From Mixophyes australis (Eukaryota; Chordata; Amphibia; Anura; Limnodynastidae), in NCBI GenBank assembly GCA_036250195.1, contig JAVHZZ010000006.1, positions 165,684,424 to 165,748,423 on the forward strand: DNA of 64,000 nt. The letters run 5' to 3'. The notes below the pieces were generated by a model that had not been told where the DNA came from, did not search any database, and saw only the letters and a program-made list of their open reading frames with translations. Both the position numbers and the translations under genes were made by a program. Numbering within the stretch: the stretch's first letter is position 1; the number at the start of each line of letters is the position of its first letter. Shown here piece after piece: positions 53,787 to 64,000 of the stretch.

Positions 53787-55907
53787 ATGGCAGCTGCTTA
53801 CAAGAAAAAAGCCAAAGAAGTTTTAATTGCCCTGTGTGAGCAGCGAGGTCTCGACTGGACAGATAAAACTAAAAAGGAGCTGGTTCACGCATTATTGGAG
53901 GATGATGCAAAGAAGCAATGTGATATGGAACCTGAGCTGGGGAGCAAGACAGAACCAGAGGATCAAGGTGTGGATAATGTCACTGAACCAGAGGATCCAA
54001 GTAGGTACATTTTCATAAATCCAAAGAATCCACTTGTCATGATGAGTATGGCAGAGCTAATTGAAGAAGCTCAGCTGCGAGGTTTCTCCTGCCACAACAA
54101 GACACGCGGGGAGATCATCGAACACCTCGACTGGGAAGAGGAAAGCCCGATACATCCTTTCAGCGAGTATCGCATGATGGTCCTTATTCCGGGCTACACG
54201 ATGAGTCTTATGGAACGGCTGGACTACCTGGAGGAGAGTTTTGAATACGCTCAGGAAGAGGTATCTTTCAGGGGTGGACTTCATACCCCATTCTGGCTAG
54301 ATCAGTGTCGCCCGGTGGCTGACGAAAGGCAGCACCTGCAGCAGCTTCTTTCACAAGCTGGAGCAGTAATCGCCCAGCCTGTAGGGGTGGCCCACGAGGA
54401 AAAGGTACCCCTGCCAGCTACAGATAACATGGAATATGCTACCGAGATTTTGCCTCCAGAGGCCCCTTTTAATCTGCTGGGGGAAGCTGATGATGCTAGC
54501 AGCATACTACCAGATGCTGCACAGAATTTGCTATTGGAGGAGGCTGATTTTAAAGAGGACATAATTGTTGAGAAGACTATTTCTGGGGGAAAAATGGAAG
54601 TGCCTGAAGATATTCCCACAAATGTTTTAGTAGTTACTGATCTTAGATGGTTAAATTCTCAGTATGTTCCCGCAAATGTTGTTCCTACTATCTCTAATTC
54701 TGTTACACCATGTGACTCAGCCCAGGTAGTATGGGATAATGCTGAACCTGCCAATGTTGTGACTTTGTGTAAAGAACCTGAACTGTTCTGTAATCATTTT
54801 GCATCTGGTGCTGTGCGAGTGAAATGTGATGATGAGAAGCTGATACGTGCCAGTGTTAACTCTGGCAATTATGATGATTTACGGGAAGAACCCGAGGTGC
54901 CAGGATGTGATAAGGAAAGAGAATGTCTTATTGGACCTACTGCCTATAATGAGGATAATGTCAATAACAGTATTGTGTTAGAATCCAAACCTGTTTTTAC
55001 ACTGACATCTTGTCATGGGATAGGGACAGCGGACATTGTTATTGCAGATGTTGGCCTTAATACTGGTGTAGATAATATGCTTACTAGAAATGGGACAGAT
55101 GACAATGTGATTAATTCTGTTGTGCTAGAGAAAGACAATGTTTCTACCCAGGTAATGTGCTCGGAAGATGCTGTACCAGGTAACTGGGAGGGAGGGCAGA
55201 GTGAAGATGTGTGTTCTGTGCCTGAACCAGCTGCATACAGAGCGATTGAGCATGTGGGGGAGACACATAGTCCTGACCAACGGGAAGTAGCGAGTGACAG
55301 CAATTCTTACTTTGTTGCTGGGACCTGTAGTTCGAATGTTCACCACTCAGATCTACATCTGAGTTCTGACCATTCGTCTGAGTTTTCCATAGAGACAGGG
55401 GGGTCAGTTGCTAGCCCACACTCACTTAGCCAGCCGTCTAACAGCTTAGAGGAGGAAGATCAGGGGCCCAAACTCCCTGTTACTCTACACCCCCAGATAG
55501 ATGAGTCCAAGAGGGAGGGGAGTGTCCTGTTATGTAGGCCCCAAGATAAGAAGTGCATAGGGTGTCCCACTGACAGGGAAGGTTGTAACTGGGGAGCAGG
55601 GCAGAGTAGAAGTAGGTATTCTGCTGTGCCAGCCTTAAGGGGTTCCCACTTAGAAGTACAGTATCAGGAATTCCTGGCCATTTTTCCCTCAGGCTTTCAC
55701 TTAGAAGACATGAGGATTAGAGACAAAGTGCACACTGTAACAGGGTTGGTACATGAGAACGTGATGCAGGCCCAGACCAGCCAGAAGCAGTGGTATGATT
55801 CCCCTGCCAGGATGATAGAGAGAAATTTTCATGATAATCGGTTGAAGGCTCATAATGACAGTGAGAGCCAGCTAGCAGCTATTACAGTGGACCCAGGGGG
55901 AAATTAG
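53787..55907 (+). CDS. Chimeric Gag/integrase-tail ORF, copy 2
   Basis: 706 codons, identical to copy 1 apart from one visible amino-acid change (EEVDQG in copy 1, EEEDQG here, codon near 55456) and one silent change upstream of it. Same SAP-like N-terminus and integrase-tail-like C-terminus. Both copies remain open, as expected from very recent duplication. Confidence 0.75.
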   Translation: MAAAYKKKAKEVLIALCEQRGLDWTDKTKKELVHALLEDDAKKQCDMEPELGSKTEPEDQGVDNVTEPEDPSRYIFINPKNPLVMMSMAELIEEAQLRGFSCHNKTRGEIIEHLDWEEESPIHPFSEYRMMVLIPGYTMSLMERLDYLEESFEYAQEEVSFRGGLHTPFWLDQCRPVADERQHLQQLLSQAGAVIAQPVGVAHEEKVPLPATDNMEYATEILPPEAPFNLLGEADDASSILPDAAQNLLLEEADFKEDIIVEKTISGGKMEVPEDIPTNVLVVTDLRWLNSQYVPANVVPTISNSVTPCDSAQVVWDNAEPANVVTLCKEPELFCNHFASGAVRVKCDDEKLIRASVNSGNYDDLREEPEVPGCDKERECLIGPTAYNEDNVNNSIVLESKPVFTLTSCHGIGTADIVIADVGLNTGVDNMLTRNGTDDNVINSVVLEKDNVSTQVMCSEDAVPGNWEGGQSEDVCSVPEPAAYRAIEHVGETHSPDQREVASDSNSYFVAGTCSSNVHHSDLHLSSDHSSEFSIETGGSVASPHSLSQPSNSLEEEDQGPKLPVTLHPQIDESKREGSVLLCRPQDKKCIGCPTDREGCNWGAGQSRSRYSAVPALRGSHLEVQYQEFLAIFPSGFHLEDMRIRDKVHTVTGLVHENVMQAQTSQKQWYDSPARMIERNFHDNRLKAHNDSESQLAAITVDPGGN

Positions 55908-55970
55908 ATGAGATGATCTTGGGCACTGACCTGTCAGTCAATGCCCATGCCATCTCTTGAAGGGGGGAGA

Positions 55971-57608
55971 TGTCAGGATAAAGCATAGATCTGATATGCT
56001 GAAATAGAATATTGGATGTCAGGACCCAAATAAATCTTTGCATGAATACCTAAATTAACCTGATGGTCAATTCGGATAAAGGTGTGACCAAATGAGGCCA
56101 AGAACATGTAATTGAGTTAGGTAAACCCTTTGTGCAGAGACCAGCTTTAGATATGCAGATCACAGACATCCATTGTATTTGATCATGTATTTCCCTAGCT
56201 AGTACTTCCCTTCAATAGGTAGTATAAACACACACTAACCCCTAGGTGTAAATTAGAGAGCTTGCATTTATTTACAAGGGATAATTCATAACTGCAGGGT
56301 AAATAGGTTGTATCAAATGAATCCATTGATAAGCTAGTGTAACAGTTAAAGACGCAGCGTCTGATGTAATGGTGTTTGGAGGTTTTTACATCCCAGTGTG
56401 AGGAGATAAGCCTGCCACTTTTAGCAGCTTCCAGGACATAGCACTGTTTGCTTGTGACACTTGAATAGACTTGTAGGTACCGCTCAGCATGTGGCCTGGC
56501 TCAATGAGGCCAGGGGATAACATAGCCTATATGTAATACTGTATAGACAGAAAGAATTCAGTTTTAAAATATGCCACTTAAAATCAATAAAAGCAGAGAT
56601 CAACCACCTATTCCTCAATAGCATGATGAAGGGCAGCTCAAATGGTAAATTAAGAATTCTGCCCCACAGAGAAATGAAGAAAAGGAGTGGAAGCTCTGCG
56701 AATGCCCTGTACTTAGGCATGTTTGATATGAAAAGATGAACACAGTCATAGGGGATTTGTTAATGATAAGATTGGATCGATGTAACGCTGTCCAGGACAA
56801 ATATATCACATTGTAGAATTGGTTATAAATCAGGCAACAGGTAAATTTGGTTTAAAAAGGTGTGCCAGGACACAACCCCGATTAGCATTAACCCTGCCCC
56901 TGTGAATGCCGCACCCATTTGAGGTTGCTTAAAAATCTGTGTTCTGAGGGAACAAATTGTCAGACTTTTGGGGATCAATCTAATTGAAGGACTGTCCATT
57001 ATTTCTGCCTGCCCCAGGCATACAGATTATTATATGTAAGTAATGCTCTGTAGGTTATCTCTTTTATTTTAAACTGTTTTGCTTGTTATGTCAAATTTAT
57101 TATTTGTTTATTCCTTATTTTTCTTTTTATCTGAATGCCCTGTACCTTTTGTATATTAAATCTAAAATTTAATAAGTTGCGTCCTTGATACTCTAAATAA
57201 TCCATAGCCTTTGTAGAGGAGATTGCTCGTCCAGGTAAACCCTTGGAATGCCAGTGTGTGATTTGTTGATACATTTGATTAACAAGCTGTGTGTGCTTGT
57301 ATGTACATTTGTGTAACAGTCTGGAGGTGTGAAGAGTTAACCCTGTGTGTGCTGGTGGGAGTCTTGCTAGTTTGTGGAACTAGAAGCCTGTGTGCCAGTG
57401 TGGGATAGTATATTGGGGTCCTATTGCCCGTACCCAATAGGTGGTGGCTGTACCTGAAGTGTCTGGGGGTGTGAGCGCTGTGTTTGGGGGCGATTCCGTA
57501 GGTCTAAGAACCTGTGTGATAGGTGAGAGAGACTGCGGGCTGAAATCGTGTGTGACCTCATACAGCAAACACCCCAACGTCACGGCAGCTGGGAGCGCGT
57601 TCGTGACA
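55971..57608 (+). repeat. Tandem element LTR 3
   Basis: 1638 bp. One substitution noticed against LTRs 1 and 2 (AGCTCAAATGG for AGCTCATATGG, near 56641). Followed by ATGAG. Confidence 0.93.
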
Positions 57609-57613
57609 ATGAG

Positions 57614-58936
57614 CATTCAAGAAAGGAGTTTAAAAGCAACACACCCTACTAACAGCTTTGTGGTAGCTATATGGCTGTATTTACCGTATTGGCAAATCAC
57701 CCTGTTATCCCAAATAAAAACAATAGAAGTTGGGGGTGTTGGAAAAAGGGGCAACAACATAATTACAATGACTAGTTTAAATAGTAGGTCTAAGGAAACC
57801 TTGGCTAGTTACTGATATTGCTACAGAAGATGAATACTTATACAACTTGAATAATGAATAACAGTGATTTTATATGTAACTATATCTGCATAATTGCTAC
57901 TTTATATTGTTACAATCTCATACAGTGCATATAAAGGCCACATACATTGGGCCTGATGCTGAGATGGAGTTATGTTTTGTAGCCACCCGTAAAAAACGGC
58001 CTATTTAAGACATCTCAAGATGTGTCTATCTCTGCACCTGTAGCATTACAGTATGTCAGGCTTAAGTATGTCAGGCATAACTATACCCACATACTCACAA
58101 CCAGGTCATAAGAAACATTTGTTGCGACAACGAAAATTTCATTTATTATTAGGCTTCATATAATACAGCAGATATTTACTCCTCACATATGTATGAAAGT
58201 AGAAAAAAATATGTATTTTAAAATAGTCCTGCAAAAATGCTATAATATATGCACAATCAATGTATAAAGCACTTATGAGCTTCAGCGGTGAACTCACAGT
58301 CAGCCAATCAAAAGTGGCTAACTAGTGCTGGCGATCATTATCTGCATGTGTTTGCACCTGCCCTCTAGCAGGTACAAAAGATACGGCTCCTGGTTGGTGT
58401 ATTTTTGTCTATGTGCAGGTCTGCTTCAGCGGCATTTGTGTGAGTGTGCCTTAACAGTACACAGCCTGTGTTAGACTGTTCCTTCCCTTCCTGTCCCGCC
58501 TCTCCAGTCGTAAGGAGGTACAAGAGGATACACGTAACTCTGCATGTGTGCATATGTGTGCGCTCTCTGGGCATGCATGCGCAAATGGGCAAACGTCCAG
58601 CTGTCTGTTTGTGTTACTTTGTAAGAAGAAATTAATAATAGAGCCATCAAAGATATACATTGTGACTTATTAAAATAGCAATAAGAAACTTCTCCAAAAT
58701 GGAGTGTGAAATGTATGCACCTATATTTATAACGGCAATGGCATATCTTTTAAAAAAAATAAAGAAATTAAATTAAGGCAATAATAAAGCTAGTTAAATG
58801 TGTACAATCAGTTAACTTATAATGTTAAGGTGACAATATTATTTTAATTAATCTGGACTACTATACTATGTAGTTCTACAGCCTCTATCAGAAGGAGTTG
58901 TAACTTGTAAGGCACTTACAAAATTACCTTAGATAT
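57614..58936. other. No gene seen
   Basis: AT-rich. A GGGCCTGATGCTGAGATGG start at 57951 hints at half of a GGGCCTGA-type MITE, but no partner end is found. Frames at 58365-58660 lack motifs. Confidence 0.45.
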
Positions 58937-59195
58937 CAGGGGCGCACGCAGGATTTTAAAAGGGGGGGTTACCCACTGGAAAAAAAAATAGAGAGAGCTG
59001 CCGGCAGCAGCTCCATTTCGGCGGCACTGTTTTGTACAGCAGCCGCGGCGCTGTCTTAGAAGCGTCCGAGGCGGATGCTTCTTTGACAGCACCGCGGCTG
59101 CTGTACAGTACTATATAGGGGCACTGTTTAGCTCCCGATCTTTGCGTAGGGGTGGGGTTTCTGGAGAACCAGAAACCCCCCCTGCGTGCGCCCCT
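58937..59195. mobile_element. hAT-type MITE, CAGGGGCGCACGCAGG ends
   Basis: Left end CAGGGGCGCACGCAGG, right end its near-exact complement (CCTGCGTGCGCCCCT). Imperfect flanking repeat TTAGATAT / CTAGATAT. The interior has a GC-rich inverted repeat (CAGCAGCCGCGG and CCGCGGCTGCTG). Non-coding. Confidence 0.75.
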
Positions 59196-59649
59196 AGATA
59201 TATATTTATACCTATTTAATTGTCACATATTATTGCATAAACATAACAATATATGGAACTGAACAATATCAAAATTATTATAAAAAAGATTATATTTAAA
59301 TTAGAGATGGGCGGGTCCGGTTCTCCGAGAACCGAACCCACCCGAACTTTGGGTATCCGAGTACCGAGCTGAGCAGCTCGGTACTCTCCCGCCCATTCCG
59401 AATCCAAATCGAGGCCGAACGTCATTGTGACGTTGTCGGATCTCGGGACTCGGTTCTCGCGATACTTCAACTTTATAAATACACGCCTCCACAGCAATCC
59501 ATCGCCATTTGACAGAGGGAGAGAGCAGGGTGTAGTCATAGGCTAATTAGAGCAGGGACAGAGAATACAATATTGTTCTTGCAATTGCTCTAACCAAAAT
59601 CGCTAGTGCAGAGAGGAGGATAGAGGTTTATTATTTTTTCTTCATATTT

Positions 59650-60460
59650 GGCACTCCCCAGCGCTTTTGGGGTGTCCCCCATAATTGTGCATTAATATTT
59701 CTGGCTGTCAAAAGTCATATCTGTCAGCAGTATCTACTAAATAATTTGTAGCACACCTCAGTGCTTTTGGGGTGTCCTCCCTAATTGTGCATTAATATTT
59801 CTGGCTGTCAAAAGTCATATCTGTCAGCAGTATCTACTAAATAATTTGTAGCACTCCTCAGTGTTTTTGGGGTGTCCTCCCTAATTGTGCATTAATATTT
59901 CTGGCTGTCAAAAGTCATATCTGTCAGCAGTATCTACTAAATAATTTGTAGCACTCCTCAGTGTTTTTGGGGTGTCCTCCCTAATTGTGCATTAATATTT
60001 CTGGCTGTCAAAAGTCATATCTGTCAGCAGTATCTACTAAATAATTTTTAGCACACCTCAGTGCTTTTGGGGTGTCCTCCCTAATTGTGCATTAATATTT
60101 CTGGCTGTCAAAAGTCATATCTGTCAGCAGTATCTACCAAATAATTTTTAGCACTCCTCAGTGCTTTTGGGGTGTCCTCCCTAATTGTGCATTAATATTT
60201 CTGGCTGTCAAAAGTCATATCTGTCAGCAGTATCTACTAAATAATTTTTAGCACACCTCAGTGCTTTTGGGGTGTCCTCCCTAATTGTGCATTAATATTT
60301 CTGGCTGTCAAAAGTCATATCTGTCAGCAGTATCTACCAAATAATTTTTAGCACTCCTCAGTGCTTTTGGGGTGTCCTCCCTAATTGTGCATTAATATTT
60401 CTGGCTGTCAAAAGTCATATCTGTCAGCAGTATCTACTAAATAATTTTTAGCACTCCCCA
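59650..60460. repeat. Tandem array, eight 100-bp units
   Basis: GTGCTTTTGGGGTGTCCTCC and variants recur at 59661, 59761, 59861, 59961, 60061, 60161, 60261 and 60361, exactly 100 bp apart. Units differ by few substitutions, and CACACCTCA/CACTCCTCA alternate, suggesting higher-order doubling. The array stops 17 bp before the ORF. Confidence 0.97.
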
Positions 60461-60476
60461 GTGGTTTGCGCTCAGA

Positions 60477-61136
60477 ATGGATACAAAGCAGTCCACATAT
60501 GATCTGAATGAGCAACCAGGTTCTCTCACCAGTCCTGATGTTAGTGTTCCCAGTACGTCATCTGGCCAAGGCGATGTCAAACAACAGAGTGTTTCCAAAT
60601 TAGTGCAAAAAACAAAAACCAAAAAAATTTTTACTGTATTGAAGCGAAAAAGAAGTGTAACTGAGCAAAAGTTAAGTGACGATAAAAAAAAAATTGCAAG
60701 CATGCCATTCTACACACGCAGTGGCAAAGAGAGAATGAGGCCTTCACCTTTGGCTATTAGTGGCAGATCCCAAAAAGTTACCCAGCCTACAATTGGTGCA
60801 CAACTACTGTTACGCGTCAAAGCCGAGCTGCAAGATAACAGTGAGGCATTACAGGAGAATATTTGCTCTGATTCACAAATGACAACAATCCCTGTGGAGA
60901 GTCCATCCAACAGTGGGATGTCTAATCGTGAGCATTCTGCTGATGTGTGCCTTAATAGCCCGAGTGTAGCCGGTGATACCCAAATTGAGGATGCCACTTT
61001 GGAATTAGAAGAGGATGAGGGGGAGATTTATGTAGGCGACGAGGGCGCTAATGATGATGTTGATGATTATGATGCAGACAGATACCAAATTGCCTTTCTC
61101 AATTTCTATTTATATTCTAGATTATATAACGGCTGA
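60477..61136 (+). CDS. 219-aa ORF of the hAT-type element, family not recognised
   Basis: ATG directly follows the 100-bp repeats. The protein has a Ser/Pro-rich N-terminus, a basic middle (KTKTKKIFTVLKRKR, likely nuclear localisation), and a strongly acidic C-terminus (about residues 175-205: EEDEGEIY...DDVDDYDAD). The last codons run into the first 3' repeat (QIAFLNFYLYS), so the stop position may be incidental. No DDE triad, BED zinc finger or dimerisation domain is visible. It may be an accessory or captured coding segment, or the first exon of a lost transposase. Confidence 0.5.
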   Translation: MDTKQSTYDLNEQPGSLTSPDVSVPSTSSGQGDVKQQSVSKLVQKTKTKKIFTVLKRKRSVTEQKLSDDKKKIASMPFYTRSGKERMRPSPLAISGRSQKVTQPTIGAQLLLRVKAELQDNSEALQENICSDSQMTTIPVESPSNSGMSNREHSADVCLNSPSVAGDTQIEDATLELEEDEGEIYVGDEGANDDVDDYDADRYQIAFLNFYLYSRLYNG

Positions 61137-61420
61137 ATAGTTTTCTATTTTACTCCTAGTGGAGAGAGGATCTGATGCAGACAGATACCAAACTGCCTTT
61201 GTCCATTTCAATTTATATTGTACAGTATATAACGGCTGAATTTATTAGTATTTTATACAAGTGGAGGGGGGCCTAGAGAGACAGAAACCAAACTGGCTTT
61301 CTCCATGTCAATTAATATTGTACAGTCTATAATGGCTGAATTTTTTGTTTTTTTAAAAAAGTGGAGGGGGACCTATAGAGACAGAAAGCAAACTGTCTTT
61401 TTCCATTTCTTTACATATTT
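61070..61420. repeat. Second tandem array, about 100-bp units, four copies
   Basis: The phrase ACAGA(T/A)ACCAAACTG(C/G)CTTT, followed by a TATAACGGCTGAAT-type end, repeats at about 61078, 61180, 61279 and 61378. Units carry a GTGGAGGGGG(A/G)CCTA linker. Confidence 0.8.
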
Positions 61421-61878
61421 AACTATGAGTGTAGGGTGTAATATACATCCAAAGACGATGGCTGCATTGCCAATATGCATAGATGGAGAGGAAGACAATC
61501 TGTTTTGTGTGTAGAATAAATGAAGGCCTACCAACGAAGAATTAAACAGTTTTTTTGGATGATTTATTACCTCAACAATTAGATTACTTATCTCTAAAAC
61601 AGTTGGAGCACTAAATTGGGTTATTTTAGGCACAAAAACATGTATTTTCCAACAAAATAGCAAAACAAAACCAAACAAAACCAAAACCAAAACACGCAAT
61701 GGCGGTTTTGCAAAACCAAAACCAAAACCAAAACACGACGGTAATCCAGATCCAAAACCGAATCCAAAACCAAAACACGGGGGTCAGTGACCATCTCTAA
61801 TTTAAATCAACCAGTACCGTGTAACACATACTAAAGAAATTGCTGGTACAAACTACAATGGGCTACTTAAAGATGATG

Positions 61879-61880
<2 letters not shown>

Positions 61881-61935
<55 letters not shown>

Positions 61936-61942
61936 TACATAT

Positions 61943-61992
<50 letters not shown>
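61881..61992. repeat. (AT)n microsatellite
   Basis: About 110 bp of AT/TA with ATACAT interruptions near 61928-61955. Confidence 0.95.
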
Positions 61993-61996
<4 letters not shown>

Positions 61997-62599
61997 TAAT
62001 ACCATAAGCCTTATAATTATAATAGTAATAATTAATAATTAATTAATTAATTAATTCAATATTTAGCGCAGATCATATCCCAATCTGGTGAATACATAGA
62101 ATATAATGCCTCTCTAATATGTTTCTACAAAGCTACAGGAAATAAAAAGGAATTTAAATTGAATTATCAAACAAGGCACAAAGTAAATATCTTAATTTAG
62201 TCCCAAACTGTACCAAGATTATATAACCAGTAGGCTTCCCTCTTTGTTAATAGATGCTCGTTCTTGCACCTATTTTAGCACATTTGATCCTTTCAGAAAA
62301 TAGGTTAGTTTGATACACGAGGGTAAGTGTCAAATATTGCATATTAGTCCGGCCAGATTGCAGTGGGAAAAAGTGCTTTTTGGGGCTATATGATCCAATC
62401 ACACATCAGTGTTGACTTTAGGGTCAGATGATCGCTTGAGTATAGAAAGAGAATACTTGCAAGTTTGCGTAAAATATGTAGCAGGTGGTAATCAAGTAGA
62501 ATAGCCTAGTGGGGATAAGAGGGTGTATTGTGAATTTATTAAGCTTTCCTAATGGGGTGAGTTTTCGGAGAAAGCTTGAAGCTCTGGAATCTGTAACGA
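61993..62599. other. No gene seen
   Basis: AT-rich, with a short TTAATTAA run near 62035. Nothing supportable. Confidence 0.5.
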
Positions 62600-62934
62600 G
62601 TTGCGGCGATCCGCTTGTGGCCCTGACCTCTACTTGAATACCAAATTGCTTTTTTGCTGCTGGCCCTGACCCCTTGACTTCACTCTACTCAGACTGCTAA
62701 GGATCCCTGACCCCTGGCCTGCTACTGACCACCCGCTCCAGTCTGGGCTACCGCCTCTGGTTCCATCTGCGCTACGGCCATCATAGATTAGCTTTTACTA
62801 CACTGAGCTTAAGACCTGGGAGCATCCAAGTACCCGTGAGCACATAAAGCTCTACGAAAAATGTGGCTGCTAAAGGTGAAGACCTCGTTACTACCCGTTT
62901 TAAAAGCACATCTTGGTGGTCGTTAGCCGTAACA
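62600..62934 (+). repeat. Probable 5' LTR portion of a sushi-like Ty3/gypsy element
   Basis: CT-rich sequence in the style of the chromovirus LTR at 38500-39266 (GGCCCTGACCTCTAC; CTGCTGGCCCTGACC) ending GCCGTAACA, then TTATAACCGGCC just before a Gag-like region. The left boundary is not determined. Confidence 0.5.
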
Positions 62935-62939
62935 TTATA

Positions 62940-64000
62940 ACCGGCCTATAAAGAAGCATTGGGTGGAACCGTCTGGATGGATGAAAGCGGGATCAACTCA
63001 ACCCCAGTTCAGGTTATGGCTGGTCAAATTCAGATCTTGTCCCAGGTGGTTCAAGGCTAGTTTGCACAAGAAGAAGCTTCCAGAACTTCGCAAGCTGCTT
63101 TGGCACCCGCAGTTGAACCTAAATTCCATCTGCCAGATGGATTTTCTGGGAACAGAGCTTTGTTTCACAATTTTTAGAAGAGCTGTAAGCTCTATTTTCG
63201 TTTAAGACCCCGGTCTTCTGGCTCACAACAGCAAAGGGTCAGTATTATCATCTCCCTTCTCCAAGGTGATCCACAATCCTGGGCTTTTAGTCTAGCCACG
63301 ACAAGTCCAAGCTTGCAATCGGTGGATGCTTTCTTTAAGGACTTGGGTCATCTGAATTATGACCCGGACCTGAGTGGCCTCGACTGAGGCTCACCTCAGG
63401 GCCTTGAAACAAGAACGGCGCTCGGTTGAGGATTGCCACACTGAACTTAGGCGATGGCCTTCTGACAGCTAATGGAACGATACTGCGTTACGCAGTCAAC
63501 CTCGCTTAGGTTTGTCGGAACAGATCAAATTCGCTCTTGTATCCTTCTCTAACATCTTTGGAGACCCTCAAACTACGCGCCATAAAAATTGAAAGACGAA
63601 TCAAGGAAATAAAGTTAGAGAAAAAAATGTCCTCTTATTCATCATCTACTTTTGTTTCTGCCCAAATGGACACGGAAGAGCCTATGCAATTGGGTGCCTA
63701 TCGTCTCTCTCCACAGGAAAAAAAAACAGAAGACAGACTCAAGGCCTTTGTCTATACTGTGGCATCAAGAGTGACTTTTCCAGCTCCTGCCTTGACAAAT
63801 CAGGAAAAGAGCAGGCCTAGGGAATAAAGGGGGAGTTCACCTAGGTCTGCAGATAATCTCCTCCAAAATTGTAGTGTTAGTTCCTGCACAAATCACTCAC
63901 GATTCATGTTCCGCTGCTGTTTCAGCCTTTGTAGATAGTGGTGCCACTGGTAGCTTTTCCGGATTTTTTCATTCCTCTGGGATTCCTTCTTTGAAGCTTG
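62940..64000 (+). pseudogene. Degenerate sushi-like Ty3/gypsy gag and protease start
   Basis: Across shifting frames: FHLPDGFSGN near 63130, SIIISLLQGDPQSWAFSLAT near 63240, EPMQLGAYRLSPQEK at about 63680 and a protease AFVDSGATGSF at about 63924-63956. This is the block order of vertebrate sushi-type Gag followed by protease. Many stops. The element continues past the window edge; the zinc-knuckle region is unclear. Confidence 0.7.

Larger units (their letters stand above)
47867..57608 (+). mobile_element. Three-LTR tandem LTR retrotransposon (LTR-body-LTR-body-LTR)
   Basis: A 4052-bp unit (LTR plus body) is repeated exactly twice and closed by a third LTR. The whole array is flanked by one 5-bp duplication, ATGAG, at 47862-47866 and 57609-57613; none flanks the middle LTR. 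Units are almost identical: I found two substitutions between bodies (near 51340/55392 and 51405/55457) and one in the third LTR (near 56641). Each body has a primer site, one long ORF and a polypurine tract, but no protease, RT or integrase core, so it is non-autonomous. The 5-bp duplication suits Ty3/gypsy-type integration. Confidence 0.93.
59302..61799 (+). mobile_element. 2.5-kb hAT-type element with internal tandem repeats and one ORF
   Basis: Ends TAGAGATGG / CCATCTCTA, flanked by the 8-bp duplication ATTTAAAT at 59294-59301 and 61800-61807. Both features fit hAT. The left subterminal region has a palindrome around CTCCGAGAACCGAACCC; the right is a run of CCAAAACCAAAA phrases. It contains eight 100-bp repeats, a 219-codon ORF and a second set of about 100-bp repeats, but no recognisable hAT transposase. 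Confidence 0.88.

Noticed and set aside
59650..60460. Regular 100-bp array considered as a CRISPR-like or satellite array
   Set aside because: Whole units are repeated with no unique spacers, and the array is confined within a hAT-type element flanked by an 8-bp duplication.
1..64000. tRNA, rRNA, snRNA or miRNA genes
   Set aside because: No convincing cloverleaf, rRNA core or snRNA motif was seen by eye; the fold-back elements form hairpins but are better explained as MITEs.

Overview
This window looks like intergenic or intronic DNA from a large, transposon-rich vertebrate genome. An amphibian, probably a frog, fits best: recent gammaretrovirus-like proviruses, Ty3/gypsy chromoviruses, L1/Tx1-like and L2/CR1-like LINEs, and many hAT-type and fold-back elements lie packed and nested together. 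The species cannot be fixed from the sequence. I see no bacterial-style operons, CRISPR array, rRNA or tRNA gene. The only possible host coding sequence is one candidate internal exon at 10000-10398 (minus strand).

Layout. 1-7 kb: decayed LINE fragments (L2/CR1-like, then L1/Tx1-like, partly duplicated), two minisatellites and the end of a DNA transposon. 8.2-13.5 kb: three terminal-inverted-repeat elements, the candidate exon, a solo-LTR-like block and a hAT end. 13.5-26.7 kb: one degenerate Ty3/gypsy element on the minus strand, split by two later insertions: ERV1, an intact provirus at 14144-23969 (gag, in-frame UAG, pol, env; LTRs 3 mismatches apart), and a 1.09-kb solo LTR at 24829-25917. 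27-39.9 kb: a nest in which an old hAT-like repeat element holds a minus-strand LTR, which in turn holds ERV2 (28251-36870, minus). ERV2 keeps an open gag but has decayed pol and env. A deleted chromovirus (37550-39266) sits in the same old element. 40-47.8 kb: fold-back elements, an L1 3' end with two nested elements inside it, an L2-type LINE tail and other LINE tails. 47.9-57.6 kb: a three-LTR, two-body LTR retrotransposon (period 4052 bp) flanked by a single 5-bp target duplication; each body carries a 706-aa chimeric ORF. 58.9-64 kb: a hAT-type MITE, a 2.5-kb hAT-type element with eight 100-bp repeats and a 219-aa ORF, an AT microsatellite, and a degenerate sushi-like Ty3/gypsy gag/protease.

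How the parts relate. Target-site duplications and LTR comparisons give a relative order of insertions. ERV1 has everything expected of an autonomous gamma-like retrovirus. ERV2 is a relative whose LTRs are identical apart from a microsatellite, yet its pol and env are wrecked and its Gag has lost the N-myristoylation glycine and both late-domain motifs. It was therefore probably mobilised recently in trans, perhaps as an intracellular element. The tandem LTR element is likewise young and non-autonomous: its only ORF joins a SAP-like Gag N-terminus to an integrase-tail-like segment.
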